This document shows positions 39,563 to 53,700 of a DNA stretch of 64,000 nt, piece after piece. The stretch is from Bimastos eiseni. Taxonomy: Eukaryota > Annelida > Clitellata > Crassiclitellata > Lumbricidae. A program made the position numbers and the translations under genes. The DNA lies in NCBI GenBank assembly GCA_959347315.1, contig OY365815.1:12625158-12689157 (forward strand), written 5' to 3'. The notes under the pieces were generated by a model. The model did no database searches and was not told the DNA's origin. It worked only from the letters and a program-made list of their open reading frames with translations. Position 1 is the first letter of the stretch; every line of letters begins with the position of its first letter.

Positions 39563-40045
39563 GTCCTTGCGATAGATTCTGCTGACACAGGGAACTAAAG
39601 TTCATGTATTTCGCAAGCAAAATGGTGACTTTATTTAGTTTCGGATGATAAAGATACTTTATAATTATATCTGAAAGTCTTCTATTGTTTTTTTTACCGG
39701 CCACAGAAGTGTCTGATGATAGCAGACATGGTACATCCTATTAAAGCGTCCTTCATACCCACATAAATGTTATCTGTAATTAGAGCTCGTTAACTTCTTC
39801 CGGGCAGTTTGGAATGGCCGTAGACCTACAAGTTGACACTGGGACTTCTTGTACTTATCGATTATCTATAAGGATTGATAATTAATCAGCCTCTATATCT
39901 CACTATGTCATGTTTGGACACGTAGAACAAGCATAAATATTTGACATTATCTGTTACTTACGCTGTCTGCTAATATTGCATTTGCTATGTATAGGCTCTA
40001 TGCATATATTTATTGACAGGCACAACTTCTTGTCAAAGTTTATAA

Positions 40046-40049
<4 letters not shown>

Positions 40050-40080
<31 letters not shown>
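40050..40080. repeat. (AT)n microsatellite
   Basis: AT run; a second one lies at 40621-40661. Confidence 0.95.
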
Positions 40081-40081
<1 letters not shown>

Positions 40082-40620
40082 GCCTATTAGTACCTCGGAT
40101 GGTAACGATTAGTTTATCGATTAATCTTAAACATTTTAATCAGTTAATTTAGGATATTCGTTTAATTTTCTTTCGCACTTCATGATGTCGAGTGGACAAT
40201 TTGGCGAACGATATAATATAAGAATAAGATAAACATTATAATCAGAAACGTTTGAGTGGAAAATTAATAAACCTTTATTCAACGAATATTGAATTCAATT
40301 CAATTGAACAAAATATTGTGCCTATATTCATACTAAATGCTAAATACTAAATGCTAAATATGCGAGTGTAGGAAGGCAGTGAGACTTTTGATAGGCCTAC
40401 ATTGATTCCGGTACTTAAAAACTCATCGCTACGAAGCGTACAATCTTTAATCTCGTCAGCAATAATGGAGCTCAGTATCTGTTCAGATATGATCACGTGC
40501 GTCTGTCTGGGTATTATGTCTGTCTGTGTGTCTTTCTTTTTGTCTCTCTGTGTATCTGTCTGTGCGTCTGTCTGTCGGTCTGTATGCATGTATGACTGTA
40601 GTAATATTGTTTGTATTCAA

Positions 40621-40664
<44 letters not shown>

Positions 40665-41286
40665 TCTGAGTGGCACGCCGAAATATGCACGTGTGAGATG
40701 GCATGCAGTGGGACTTCTGATACAATAATAATACCGATATACTTAAACACTTTATAGGGCCTATCATCGTTACGAAGCGTGCAACTTGTAATCTAGTCAG
40801 CATTAATAGACCTATAGACGTTTAGTATCTGTTACTTAATAGGCGTTGTCCTAATGCGATTGTTCATAGACTCATAAGAATCGATGACTATTTGCTTCGC
40901 ACATAATCAGTTCTTCAGCGATGTAATCATAAATTAAACTCACATCCGCCTGATGCAACCTCTGCCGTCATAAAAAAATTAACTAGACGATACAATAGAC
41001 TCTGTCTTGTCGAAATGCGCGCAAGGCAGTTGTTATTTTCTGTTAAAGGAAGAGGAAGTAGGCGTTAGAGTTCCAGCCTAGTCGTTAGAAATTAGGTTCA
41101 AGCTAATAGTAGCTTGTGTATCTATGTATGTGTTATGTAAACTTGGCCTATACATGACCATACCTATGGGCATGGATGTATTATAATTATTGAGCCAAAC
41201 GAGCGGCTCTTACTGTGTTTACTATTTATGCCGCGTTTAATTCATTATTTTTCATTTTGTTTGTCTTAGTCAAGGTTTGAAGTCAA

Positions 41287-41950
41287 TTTTCAACCATCAA
41301 TCAATCAATAAAAAAATAGAGGCGCTACTGGCCTAACCCTCGGCTGAAAAGGACAGTTTTAAGAGAGGCGTAAAACGAAGATGACAAGTTCTCAGGTAGG
41401 AGACGTAGCTCTATGGGAAGTCCATTCCAGATGGACGGTTTCACGACCGAGAAAGCCCGATTCTGCATTATGGAAGTGGGTGCAACAGGGACGATCAGGA
41501 TAGGGCGACATACATGTAGCTTCTGCAAATAAGCAGGCGCAGTACCGCCAAGGCAGCGCCACACAAAGGCAGATACCCTAAATGAGATGCGCTGGGGTCT
41601 AGGACATCCTGCGTATACTCGTATACCTGACCTGTTCTGGGAATTCCACCAATCAGTCGGGCGGCCGCACGCAAAACCCGCTCCAAACGCAGAATCCGAA
41701 CTTGGGGGAGGCCAACAGACATTGAGGAGCAATAGTCAAGGCGACTGGTAACAGAGGCATAACTTTTGCCTTTCTATACATGTACTCTGGTTTGTTACCA
41801 GAGTACATGTATAGCTGCGGCGCTGAGGGTTGCAAGAGAGCAAGATATTACTCGCAATTGGCGAAGCTGGTAAAAGCAACTACGAGAGACATTATTGACA
41901 TGTTGAGCAAAGAAGACGAGTTCTTGGTCAAGAGTGACCCCTAAATCCCG
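41287..41950 (-). mobile_element. 5'-truncated LINE, copy B
   Basis: Minus-strand frames give LPQVRILRLERVLRAAARLI, then FVWRCLGGTAPAYLQKLHVC and FSVVKPSIWNGLPIELR...LFSRG: the RT C-terminal region, frameshifted. It carries a hairpin insertion at 41774-41814 absent from copy A. Confidence 0.85.
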
Positions 41951-42649
41951 AACAGTTATCGTACATGTATTATAAAGGTGGCCCTATAGGATTTCATTTT
42001 GCGTCCATTAGAAGGTAAAATGTTGTGTATGTTTTTTTTAAATAATAAATTTATATATTCATGTTGTCCGATGTAACTATGCATGATGTAATGTAAAATA
42101 TGTAGGCCGTATATATTATGTGCATCATGTATGCATTCAGGCATTTACGATTTTATGCATTCGTATATGCATGTATGTATGTATGTAAGTTTGAATGTAT
42201 ACATGCATGTATATATAGTATGTATGTATGTATATAGTTATGCAATGATTATCGGCCTATCTTTCCCCGTACAAACACACGTAAATTCTCGATTGCATAA
42301 AACGGTCCCATGGCCTGGAATTGCCTATCACTCGAGATACGGAATATATAGGCCTACCTATATGAAACGTTTCAATGTCAACTCGGCAAGCACCTTTTGA
42401 TCCACTCTACATGAAGTGTCTATGGCTTTGCTATCTGTTCCCATATTGTATACTTCTTATTAATTATCTAGTTAAGTCTAAAAACTTTATCAATTTCTAA
42501 TGTTTAATAGATACATGTATACCCAATTCGTCATCCAATACTATTTAATTTCATCTCTGTAATTAGGTGACCATGCGAGCGAGACCTTGGTTTGTTTAAT
42601 TGCTTCTGCTTTTAGTCCCTTCATTTATCACAAACACAACGGTCAATAT

Positions 42650-44140
42650 AGTGGAATAATAAATAATAGGTCTATAGCGGATTGACCTAAAGGTGGGACA
42701 CTGATCTACGTGAGATATTCTTGAACAACTTTTTTATTGAACCCAAAGTGCATAATATGGTTAAAGAACATGCATTTAGCAGCAAAATAGTTGGGCACAA
42801 TATGGGTGGAGTCATATCCAAATAAGACCTAAGTCCCATTAGCAGGGCACCCCATATGATAAAAAGCACTGTGACAGTTGTTAAACAATGACGAGGCAAT
42901 TTTAAGAACTAGGCCTAATTCTTGACTAGTGAACAAAGACATAACGTAAATATAGTCGATGCAAGCATTAGCCAGACGATGCCATGAGTACATGCTCCTG
43001 TAAACGCTTCTGAAATGCAATGACGCAAGGTACCAACTTTATTTCTTCTGGAATATCATTCCAAGCTTTTGGACCAGTGTATTTAATTGAGAACATTCTA
43101 GTATTTGTTCTAGCATAAATAGGCCTATAGTAATATAACAGAGGAATAGCGCAGCGAGTAAGGATTGATCTCAAAGAGAAATATCTTTTGAATACAGGAG
43201 GCGATTAATTATGATTATGTTTGTACATAAATTCAAATTTTGACATGTAGTTAATTGATCAATTCTTAGTAAACCTCTGCTTACAGATGAGATCAACTTG
43301 AGTACAAGAGGAGCGACCACAATTAAACGACGATAAAAACATATACACACCACCAATGACGCGAACTACTCTGTTGTGAAGAATAGTTATTCGTCTGAGT
43401 CTTGACGGGTATACTTGGATGCCAAGACAATGTTGCATTAGCACAAAATTAATAGGGATGTACTGTATCATCATCACTGTGTAGTGCAATTTTCTGTATG
43501 CTATAGGCGCAAGTAGATGCGCTACTCTGGACAAGACCCGAAGATCTTGGCAATTTTATTAGAATTTTTTAATTATTATGGTCATTCCGTGTTAGATGAT
43601 TATCAATCTGAATAGGCCTATCTAGGAACTTGGCCGATTTCACTTTCGGTATACTGGTATTTTATTTATCAATAGGGCACCTTCTGTTAGAGGTAAATGT
43701 CAAGGATGAGAACTGAATAATATGTAATTGGTCTCAGTGTAATTTAAAGAGAGTAGCCATAAATTAATCATTAACATTCTCAAGTTCCTGGTTTAGTAAT
43801 TGCAGCAATTTGTCATATGACTTATGCGAAGATGCTATAGTATCATCAGCAAATAACAAAATGAAGGAGAGATGAGGCATTGGGAAGGTCATTGATGAAT
43901 AGCAGAAAGTGTAAAGGACCTAGGATTGAGCCTTGGGGAACCAAATATTTAATAAGGATATACAACCGCTACATTTTACTTGTTTGTATCTGCCAGTAAG
44001 GTAATTTTAAAACCAAGCCAAGGTGATAGACACCTATGACATATTCCTCACAATCAATCGCAGCCGATATATTATCGTGCACATTAAGGAGTGACATCAA
44101 TGTGGAATGCCCAGGCTAAAAATGAATTGAGTGAACCAGT
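42650..44140 (-). mobile_element. Decayed LINE with reverse transcriptase
   Basis: In order on the minus strand: HSTLMSLLNVHDNISAAIDC (RT fingers), GVPQGSILGPLHFLLFINDL (RT block B) near 43870-43940, RLRRITILHNRVVRVIGG near 43400, and FSIKYTGPKAWNDIPEEIKL near 43060. Stops and frameshifts separate the blocks. A different lineage from 41287-41950. Confidence 0.88.
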
Positions 44141-44149
44141 GTCTGGCAC

Positions 44150-44859
44150 CAGACCAAAACCTCGAGACCAATTTATTTTAAGATGCTAAAACGGACTAAC
44201 ACGCTTAAAACATTAATTTTATTGCTGAAGAATACTAATCTTAATAAAGGTCCAGAAAACAGTTTACCGGCCAGTGTGAACTTTTGCGGGTTCAGCCTTT
44301 GGCTTCGGCCTGAGAATATCACACTTTGAATTACTTACAGTATTCTATAGGTTAATACCTTAAGAAATCTGAACAAGTAAATTAGCCTTCCGTTTGAATG
44401 GTGTTCTTGTACTCGGAATTATAGGTTAACAGTGTCTACACGTGCCACGTGGCAACATAGTTATTAGATTGCTCCAAAACCTTGAAATTTGTGAAAGCAC
44501 ATTTTGAAATGGCTGGCTCCGTTGCAAATGCATTTTTTGCTCATAGTAACATGTATAAATTATATAGATGGTCAGCACGCCATACATCGATAACAATCGC
44601 GTAGGGCCTAAACATCCGGTATCTCTAACAATCGAAAATAACCGATAAATATAAAACGAAATTGCTTTGATACGGCAAATGACCAAGAACGCTAATCTAA
44701 GACGGAGACCAATCCCAAGACCGTTCCTTTAAGACCAAGATCAAGACTGACACATTCGAGACCAAGACCAAGGTCAAGACCGATGCATTCAAGACCAAGA
44801 CCAAGAACGCAGTTTTCCGGTCTCGAGACCAAGACCGCGGTCTCAAGACCACATCCCTG
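44150..44859 (-). mobile_element. GGTCTTGG-array hAT-like element, inverted copy, about 710 bp
   Basis: Reverse-complement relative of 33442-34214, matching through the core (CACGTGTAGACACTGTTAAC) and both arrays. Flanks TCTGGCAC and TCGTGAAC agree at 5 of 8, so it is older. Confidence 0.85.
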
Positions 44860-46126
44860 TCGTGAACATGGTGTACCTTCTATTCTTCGAAGATACCATG
44901 TAATAAGTCTGAGCTGGATTAAAGAATAAAGGCAATTTTGTGTTTGATGTGTTTGTGTGTGAGTTCGTATTTTCTACTGAATTATCTTGCGTGCTGAGAA
45001 TTAGAAACTCGTTGGATTCCTATCGAGGATGTCTTCGCAGTTTCAAGAGATTATGTTAGGTTACCCTTTGCCATTTTTCACGTAAACCTACCTCATTTTA
45101 TAAAATAACTATTGGCCAATTTAATTTGATAAAATTACACTAATTCGGAACTATGAAAACTATGGAAATTAAATTCATGACGTTTGCGATGAGCGATCCT
45201 GTGGTTATATGGCTGAGCTCAAGTGTAATAGTGAACTCTAAAGTTAAGCGCGAAACCAGAAACAGAGCGTAGGGCCCCAGATTATTAACTAGCGCTGGTA
45301 TTAATTTTATAACTGTTCACTTACTACTGGGCCCCACCGTTGGCCTGGTCCTTTCTCAGACAATTTGGGAACCCTGGTTCCAACTTTTATCGACTCCCAT
45401 GCAAGCACCTAACCTTACAACTGCAAGCTGTCATAGTTTCTCAGTCTCCTTCTTTCTCTAGTCTCCCATCAGCAGTTGAAATCATCGTCAGCTAGTATCT
45501 ACCTAACAGATACATACATGTATACGAGGCGTCCAATTTGGTAGGACGTTTCATTTAATGCTCGACGGTCCACGAACCCAAAAGAATAACGAAAACACCG
45601 GAATCTTATAATAAACACAATAATCATTCAACATACGCCTAGTTATGAACGAACAAAGTCAACCTTGCATGTATTTCACTGGAAAATAATTTTACCATTT
45701 CAACCTGACAATGCCTCAAAATCAAACGTTCAGGAACAAATACTCGTACACAATTTACCCGTACACTTTCGAATATATCTTCACAAGTAAAATTAATATA
45801 TCTCCTATTACCCGCACAATTCAATTTTCACAGTCTTTTTACGCAGTTCATGCCATATAGCAGCCGACACAAAAACAAATGAAACAGGTCATATAGGTAG
45901 TTTAATCGTCCTTATTATCATACAAAATATACAAGCTAGAATCATGTTAAAGGCACAGTGCATGCTAAACTTGATTCAAATAATATGCCCTTGATCCAAA
46001 AGGAGCAAATCGATTAGGGACATTTTCGAAAAATTGCAGTTTTATGGTACTCCAAAATCGCATAACTTAGGCCTAGCGATCATATAGCGCAGTAAAAGAG
46101 GCTTTAGAGAGTGACCTTTGACAGGT

Positions 46127-46301
46127 TTATTTGATCAAGTTATATCCATTTTCCCCGAGAATCTTGTTGATCAAATCGACAACGCTGTTGGCCGGATATC
46201 CGGTTTCGTAATCGGCAAACATATGACACTCGTTTCCGTCTGGAGACGTCTGACTTCCGGTGGAAGACGAACCACGCTTTCGAGATACGAAGCCAAATAT
46301 C
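46127..46301 (-). CDS. TNS: Tensin terminal exon
   Basis: Residues 1482-1539: [40 protein letters not shown], ending GENGYNLIK then TAA; acceptor TTTTGCAG. Confidence 0.94.
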
Positions 46302-47665
46302 CTGCAAAAGATATTTGTTCATCATTTTGATCATCGCCATCATGAACATCTGTCGTCGTCGTCATCATCCCCATCATCAACCGCAACCGACCACAACCAT
46401 TTCATCGTCGTTGTCATCAGCACTCGTGAATAAGCTGGTTCCCTGCGCTTGGCTTTCAAGTGGCGCTTTAGAAGTAAGAAGGTTATGATTACCACTACGA
46501 TTGCGTCTTCCTTGTCACCACTATTCACCAGTATTCGTCATCATCACATACTAAATCCACAACCGTCTTAAACACAATCTGTTTACCACCACACCTACAT
46601 TATCATGACCCTCATTTTTGACTAGACCATAGTTATTTAAAAGTTATTTTCATTTTTCCTGCTTATGTTATTTAAATGGCTTCATTTTGATGTTTCTATT
46701 ACATATAGTTCATTTCAGTCGATGTTTATTATTTTCTCGGCTTCCGACTGTTGCTAATGTATATTTTCATAATACATATAATCAGTACAGACCAATATTC
46801 CTAAGATATTGTAAAGAGTAGGCCTCTCCGTTATCCCAGGTCTATTTCTGAATGATTTCTATAAACTAGTGATCGATAAATGATAGATTGATCTGTACTG
46901 AAAGCATCATCGACCTTCTCTCTGTAGTCTTCTTGCTGCCATCCACGTCTTCTGTCCACCTAAATAATGCAAAATGCACCTCGCTTGAACCTTTGCGAAA
47001 TATTACTATAAAAAGGATTTACCAATGATACCAACATAAGAAATATGCTACAACAGATTATACTGATAGCAATGAGCTGAGGAGACTGTTAGAAGGTCGA
47101 TTATTCCTTACACTTCTAGATTTAACTTATAAAACATGATGAAACTATCGAGTTGGATTAAACCACGACAGCAGCTCTAGCACTTCGGGTGCACCAAGCC
47201 TATAATTTCAAATAGCTAATTTCTGGTAAGTTTTGGAAACGTTTAGGACGTACAATCATCCTGAAGGATCAATCAGAAACGTCATTGTATGTCTGGATAT
47301 ATATCCTACCGTCTTTCTCCTGTGTCAACTCCACAATACGAGATACAGCTAAGTGGATAATGGCGACGGAAGAACAACCTTCAGAACATCCAGAAAGAAA
47401 CACATTGTTACACATCTGTTGCTATTGAAATAGTAATCCTTTTTTACGATAACTGTCATTGAAAGAATTGATTCAACCATTATTGGTCATATCAAATGGT
47501 CATCGTTGCTAGTATTTAAAGATAGTAAAGCTCCATCATAATCACCATCAACATTATCATCTTCATCATCAGCAGCAGCATCGTCATCATCACCATCACC
47601 ATCACCAACACCATCACCATCACCATCACCATCACCATCACCATCACCATCACCATCACCATCAC

Positions 47666-47727
<62 letters not shown>

Positions 47728-50700
47728 CTACCATCATCACAATCGCCGCAGCATCATCCCCATCATCTTCACCATCCACATCACTTTCATCGTCACCATC
47801 ATCATGACCTCCATTATCATCCTCGCTATCATCATCTTTCTCCTCCTGCAGCTTCCCGATATCTGACGTCATCGTCGTCGTTATCGTCATTTATGAATAA
47901 AATTGCATGGCGTTTAATTTCTTCTTGCAAACATTTTCTGACAAAATGTCGATTGCCATTGGTTTTTGGCTAATTTGCTGAGCTATTCCATCCGGTGCAG
48001 AAGTTGTTAATTATGTTTCAACAATAAATTTATCGGAAATCCCGATGCAATATTAGCATTAAAAAAACTCAGCAGAAACTCAAAGATCAAGACTTAATAT
48101 TCAAAGACCTTAGCGAAGACTGAAATCATTTCATTTTGTATTGCACGCTGACTTATCCAGCGCCACACTGATCTTAGCTTACTTTCTCTTTGTGTCCGTG
48201 AGAACAATGCCTTGTGATGACAATATGAAATTGACAATGGTCGTCGTCGTTGATGGCAGAGTCTTCTGGGCATCCGCCTGGGAAACGGTCTTCTCCATGG
48301 TCTTCTCCAGAGCCTTTTCTAGGGCCTCTGGTCCTGTCAGTGTCTCCATGTCCACCGATCCGATGTATATCAGCATGGAACCTGTCAACAACAGTCTCAT
48401 AACTGAAGCAGGATATCTCCGCACAGCGCTCGCATCATATTCAGAGCGTTTCTGTTTATCTCATTGTGGCGCTATATAAATTGCAGCTGCAATGACCCTC
48501 TGACAATATCACCACGTGGCTCAATGTTCTTCCGTGGCCGAATCACGTGATGTTTCACGTGATTCGGGTTGAGTTATCATTTACTTCGTATATCAAAGAG
48601 GATATCTAAATCTTGTTTCTAACATGTTATTTTCCAAAGTATGTTCAATATACGTTTCATATGTATAGCACATAATATAATACTTTTACTGAATATATCG
48701 CCTCGCATCGTATCTTTAGATTCATTTAGCGTCTATCACGTAATCTACCGTAAATGACCCGATCGATCAACCCACTGGCTGACTGGCTTCGTTCAGTCAA
48801 CGACGAACTGCTTGGAAGTGTGACTGAATTTATGAACGAAAGAACGAGCGACGGATCGAACGACTTTCATACTTATTTCATCCTGGGCTTTAGACGTGCT
48901 TTGGCTTGTGGAACTGTGCGAAAGTGATCCTGTGCCACTGCCAACCGAACTCGTATCTGAAGAAAGAAAAATCAAGGCAAGATTAACAAGTGAGTCCTGG
49001 AGAAGAAATGGGTTAAAATTGCTTGTTTGACCATTCGTCTTATTCGGCACAGCGATCTTGAACAAGCGGGTGCCTTGTGCTTGGCTGTCGAGCAGCGCTT
49101 TATTTTATTATTATATGTTGTCGTCGTCGTTGTCGTTGTTGTTGTTGCTATAATCTCCCCATGATTACTATTGTAATTACAGTTTCACTGGAAATGACGC
49201 CCGATTTACTGTGCTGTGACTGCAGGCATTATAGTCATTGGACCGGATGAACTGGTTGGCGCATACCCACCTGTGCTGGTTGGAAGCAGCAGTCTGTGTG
49301 GCAGAGACAGTGGAGTGAGTGCGTGTTGAAAGACAAAGGACGTCAGACTCGCTAAAAATAAACGAAATATACTGTAATTATTAAATTCATAGACAGACAG
49401 ACAGACAGACGGATGAACGAACTGAATGCCAGGTGGAAGAACGATGGGACTAAAGGACATTAGGGTGTTAGACAAATGGTGAACTGACGGTTGGAGGGTG
49501 ACATTGCGCTGAGAACGGGCTGATGGAATTGAGGAACAGACGTGAGAACGGACGAATGAATGAAGAGCGAATAGGAATGAACGTAAATAAATGAATAAAA
49601 GAATGAACGTGATTAAATGAATGACGAAACGAAATAAATAAGTAATTGAACCAAATACACAAGAAAAGCCACGGTTGAATGGCTGAACAAACGAACGACT
49701 AATTTAACGAAAGAATAAGTGAACTTACGAGCAAGCTAATACCATGGTTGAAACCGCAAAAACACGAATAAGCTTGTCATATTATAATTATGCGAGACTG
49801 CTTTTCCAAGAAACAATTAGCTTCTCTGTCTTTTGAGTGCAAATTCTCAACCCCTTTCTCATACACAGTTCTAGCCTACACTATTACACGTTGTTACACG
49901 GTATTACACTGTTACACGGAGTTACACGGTTATACTGTGTTACACTGTTAAGCGGAGTTGCACTGTTACACGGTGTTACATTGTTACGCGGAGTTACACT
50001 GTTACGCGTAGTTACATGGTGCTGCACACGTACCGAAAACTGGTTCGTTACTTCTTCCCTTCAGTCGAATTCCACTTGGTTTCGACTCAATCAGAAAATG
50101 ACGAACAAACTCCTCCGACGTAATATCTCCTGAAGTACAGACAAAAAATTAACATTTTAAAAATGAAATTTTCACAAACGACGCTACGTGTATTGTATTG
50201 TATTCAAAGTTGTTAAATGGATATCATGCTATACTTGCATCAAATTAAACAGCGAAAATGATACCGTCGTTTTAATACGCGGCTAACCAAATTCTTCTCA
50301 AAAACTAAGATAATTAGTAGATAAATAGCCGAGTTTCCGAGATCTATTTATAGACTGATTTGGAACTAATTAATAATAATAATAATAATAATAAATAATA
50401 ATAATAATAAATAAGAAATAAATTATAGACTGATTTGGATCTAATTAATAATAATAATAATAATAATAAAGAATAATAATAATAAATAAGAAATAAATTA
50501 TAGACTGATTTGGAACTAATTAATAATAATAATAATAATAAATAATAATAATAATAAATAATAATAGTATTAATAATAATAATTGATGACCACGTTCGCT
50601 TACAGCTTTGTGGAAGTTGCAGAAAGCAGAGTAGAAGGATAATTAATTTCTTAGGTTCAAAGTATGACAATACATTGGATAATATTAACTAGACCTGTTT

Positions 50701-53700
50701 TTTGTTGAATCTGGACAGGAATTTCGGACACTTTGACGGCGAGAGCAAAGTCACCGACGTAAGATGTGCTGTTCCGAATGATGAAGGAACCTGGAGACTT
50801 GTCTTTCAAGAAGTTCACCACTAAATAAAACAATGATCGATCAGTATGTAATTTACTAAAATAATCGATCTATTGGTCAGTGCTTTGGCCTGGGTGTGTT
50901 TCGGTCATTCTCCACATGACCCATAAAAGAGAAGGAAGGAAGCTCTTGACTATATTGGACGGATAGACAAGGGCACAAACATATAGTCTAAGAAAACACA
51001 ATGGCACATACAAATACGAAACCTACTTAGCTGGATAGGCAATGGCACAAACACTTTTGATAACCTGGACTTAACACGAGAATAAGCCACAGATTAGTCA
51101 ACTGACGGAAACGAATATAAATTTTATTTTTATTGGCACTCATCGCCGCCAAAGAGCTGGCGCTAGGAATGATTATGATGAAGACCGACAACGACGATGC
51201 TTCTGCTGATAACGACGACGATGATTACTGTGAAAACCACTACTCCTACATTTTACAAAGCCTTCCTTTTATACGCAAAAAATATAATCCCCGATCATAG
51301 ACCTAATTCGAACAGTCCACAATGGCTTCACCATGTCAAATTAGTGAATCTTACCTTTTTGTTGACTTATGGAGGTAAGCTTACGTTGCGTTTAAACTGT
51401 CATAATTTTTTCGTTTGCGGTTTAATTTTTTTATTGATTTTGTCAATTGTTTAGAATTATAGAGTTCCTATCATCTCATTGTAGAGTTTATATAATGGTC
51501 TAACCGTCGTCTCTGCCCATCTCTGGTTTGTACCATTCTTTGAAGGAGTCTCTGACGCATTGCATGATAAATTGAGGCGATACATCCACACCGTCTGCAA
51601 CTTTAAAGAAACAAAAAGGTTAGTAAAGTCATGGTAATGTAAAACAACGAGAGGATATAGACGAGGTAATGTAAAATGAATGTAAAGATAGGCAAGGCGA
51701 TGTAAGGCAAATGTTAACACAGGAAGGGCATAAAAAGCCTTAAAAAGTGATGTAAGTGCGTAACGTCATATTGTTAGCAGGCACAAAATATAATGGTAAT
51801 GTAAGAGTAGGCCTACATTAATGTTATGGCCGAGAAAAGATTTTGAGGCGGAACAAAATCGGATACTGATTCTACTGAGGCAAGGAAAATCAATGCATTG
51901 CGACATCGTGTGGTCTGCGTAAGTTACGTCAGTATAGTTCGACAGGGACCAAAATTGTAATTATAATCCCTATGGAGATCTTAAGTTCGGTGTACATTAA
52001 AATCCACGATCATCAGTACCGCGATCACAAACTAACGACGCACAAAAGGGCGACTGTTTCAAAATAGCGATTATTCATTGACGATTTGTAATCTGGCTCT
52101 GAATGTATACATGAATATTGTCAATTATTAACAATTAGGGACCTAAATTGGAATATTTATTTCGAAGGATAAATCGTTGTTACCTGTGTAAGCCTACGCA
52201 GTTTAACATATCGTTCTATCGATTTTACATACAATTATACTATTTCAATATTAATGCCTAGGATGAATGCAAACTCTATTTTCATCAAAAGAAACTTCTA
52301 GTTTCACAATAAACTGATTTTTTCATCAGCGACATTGTACAATTTTGTGGGATGTTTTGCTCTCGACATTCCAACATACAGCCCAGTTTCGAATTTGGAG
52401 TGAAATTGTTTCCAAAAGTTGATCTTTGGTTGTAGTTTAGATTCTTCATTGAATGATGTTATTGAAAACTGAAGCCTGGACTAAGAGGCGGCGATCTCGT
52501 TTGACAGGTGGAGGACACCCAAAGTGAGGGGTAGGAATTGCGGAGGACACACGTATAACGTGTCCCCTCTCTGTAAAAGGTGGGGGACTTGTCCCTCACG
52601 ACCCCCCCCCCCGGATTGCCGCCCTGCCTGGATTAATGGAAGCAGGCCTATAGAACATATATAGTTTCTTGTGAAACCAGCAGTTTCAATAATGAAAATA
52701 ATGCTTTAGTGAATATTATAGATTGACGCTAACAACTTTCATTTGACATAAAGCGTCATATTGAAATTGCTGTTTTGATGATCGCCATTTTGAAACAGTC
52801 ACGATTTTGTGCATGCGTCGCTATTTTGTGATCGTGGTTTTGATGATCGCAGTTATTAACGAAAACCCTAAAGTTCCACTCGAATACCAGACACAAAGCA
52901 ACAAGCTACTCACGAGTCAATGTAAGATTACGTCATTTTCTAACATTAGGTCGTCACTGTCATGCTGGCTGGTAAAGTTTCCCTCCTGACCCGATAATTC
53001 AGTGTATTTTCAAGTCTGACCTCTGTTGGAAGAAGCACTTCCGCCGCTGGATCGGTCAACGCTTAGACTTGGGGAACTCTGGCCCGTCACGCATGAACTG
53101 AAGCTGCTCGTCCGTGAAATCTCGCCTCGAAGATGACCAACAACCTGCTTCATGCTAAAAACGGTAACGACATACACAAACGTCAGTCTATAACATTTCA
53201 AATCGTCCTCCCAACACTGCATGTGCATTGATATGCATATATATATATATATGGAAATATATACATATACATACACTTTTCTTATACCTGAAACATACGC
53301 TCATATGCTGAATGTAGTGTATACAAATATTTTTGTCCATATCTATTAACAGTTGTCCATGTATTATGTATATGTATCATGAACTCTGTAGATTATATTC
53401 TACTGGGTATAATTATATGGAAAAATATACATTGCACTTATCTATACAGTGCCCAATGTCCATACATATCAATCAATTAATCATAAATACTTGATATAGC
53501 GCTCCTTCACGGTATCTATGCGGAGGCGCTATATAACATATAATATCACGAGTATGTCCATGCATTATGGTCTCGACTTTGAATTCTAGGAGTGTCATCA
53601 TTGGTCGACATCGTACCTGCGAGTAATCGCCACAGAAACCTTCTTGTAGTTCTTCAAATATATCGCGATTACAAACTGGAAAATAGTTGTCTTTCAGCTC

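Larger units (their letters stand above)
37450..46126. other. Intergenic region, GFPT 5' end to tensin 3' end
   Basis: Filled with the transposons listed separately. 38930-39120 is a degenerate TTTCAGTTTTAG-type tandem tract. 40362-40480 and 40684-40835 are diverged direct copies. 44870-46126 shows nothing I recognise. Confidence 0.6.

Noticed and set aside
40402..40803. Frames rich in IYIYIY / TDRQTDRQ
   Set aside because: Translation of AT and TCTG simple repeats.
44880..46126. Additional tensin 3' coding exon
   Set aside because: The CDS already ends with TAA at 46127 after a complete PTB; no splice-linked frame seen.
46340..46528. Possible exon between the tensin PTB exons
   Set aside because: Phases of 46915 and 46301 join directly; the segment resembles an interspersed repeat also at 49058-49103.
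47516..47890. 124-residue Met/Val-rich minus-strand frame
   Set aside because: Translation of (ATC)n/(CATCAC)n in an intron.
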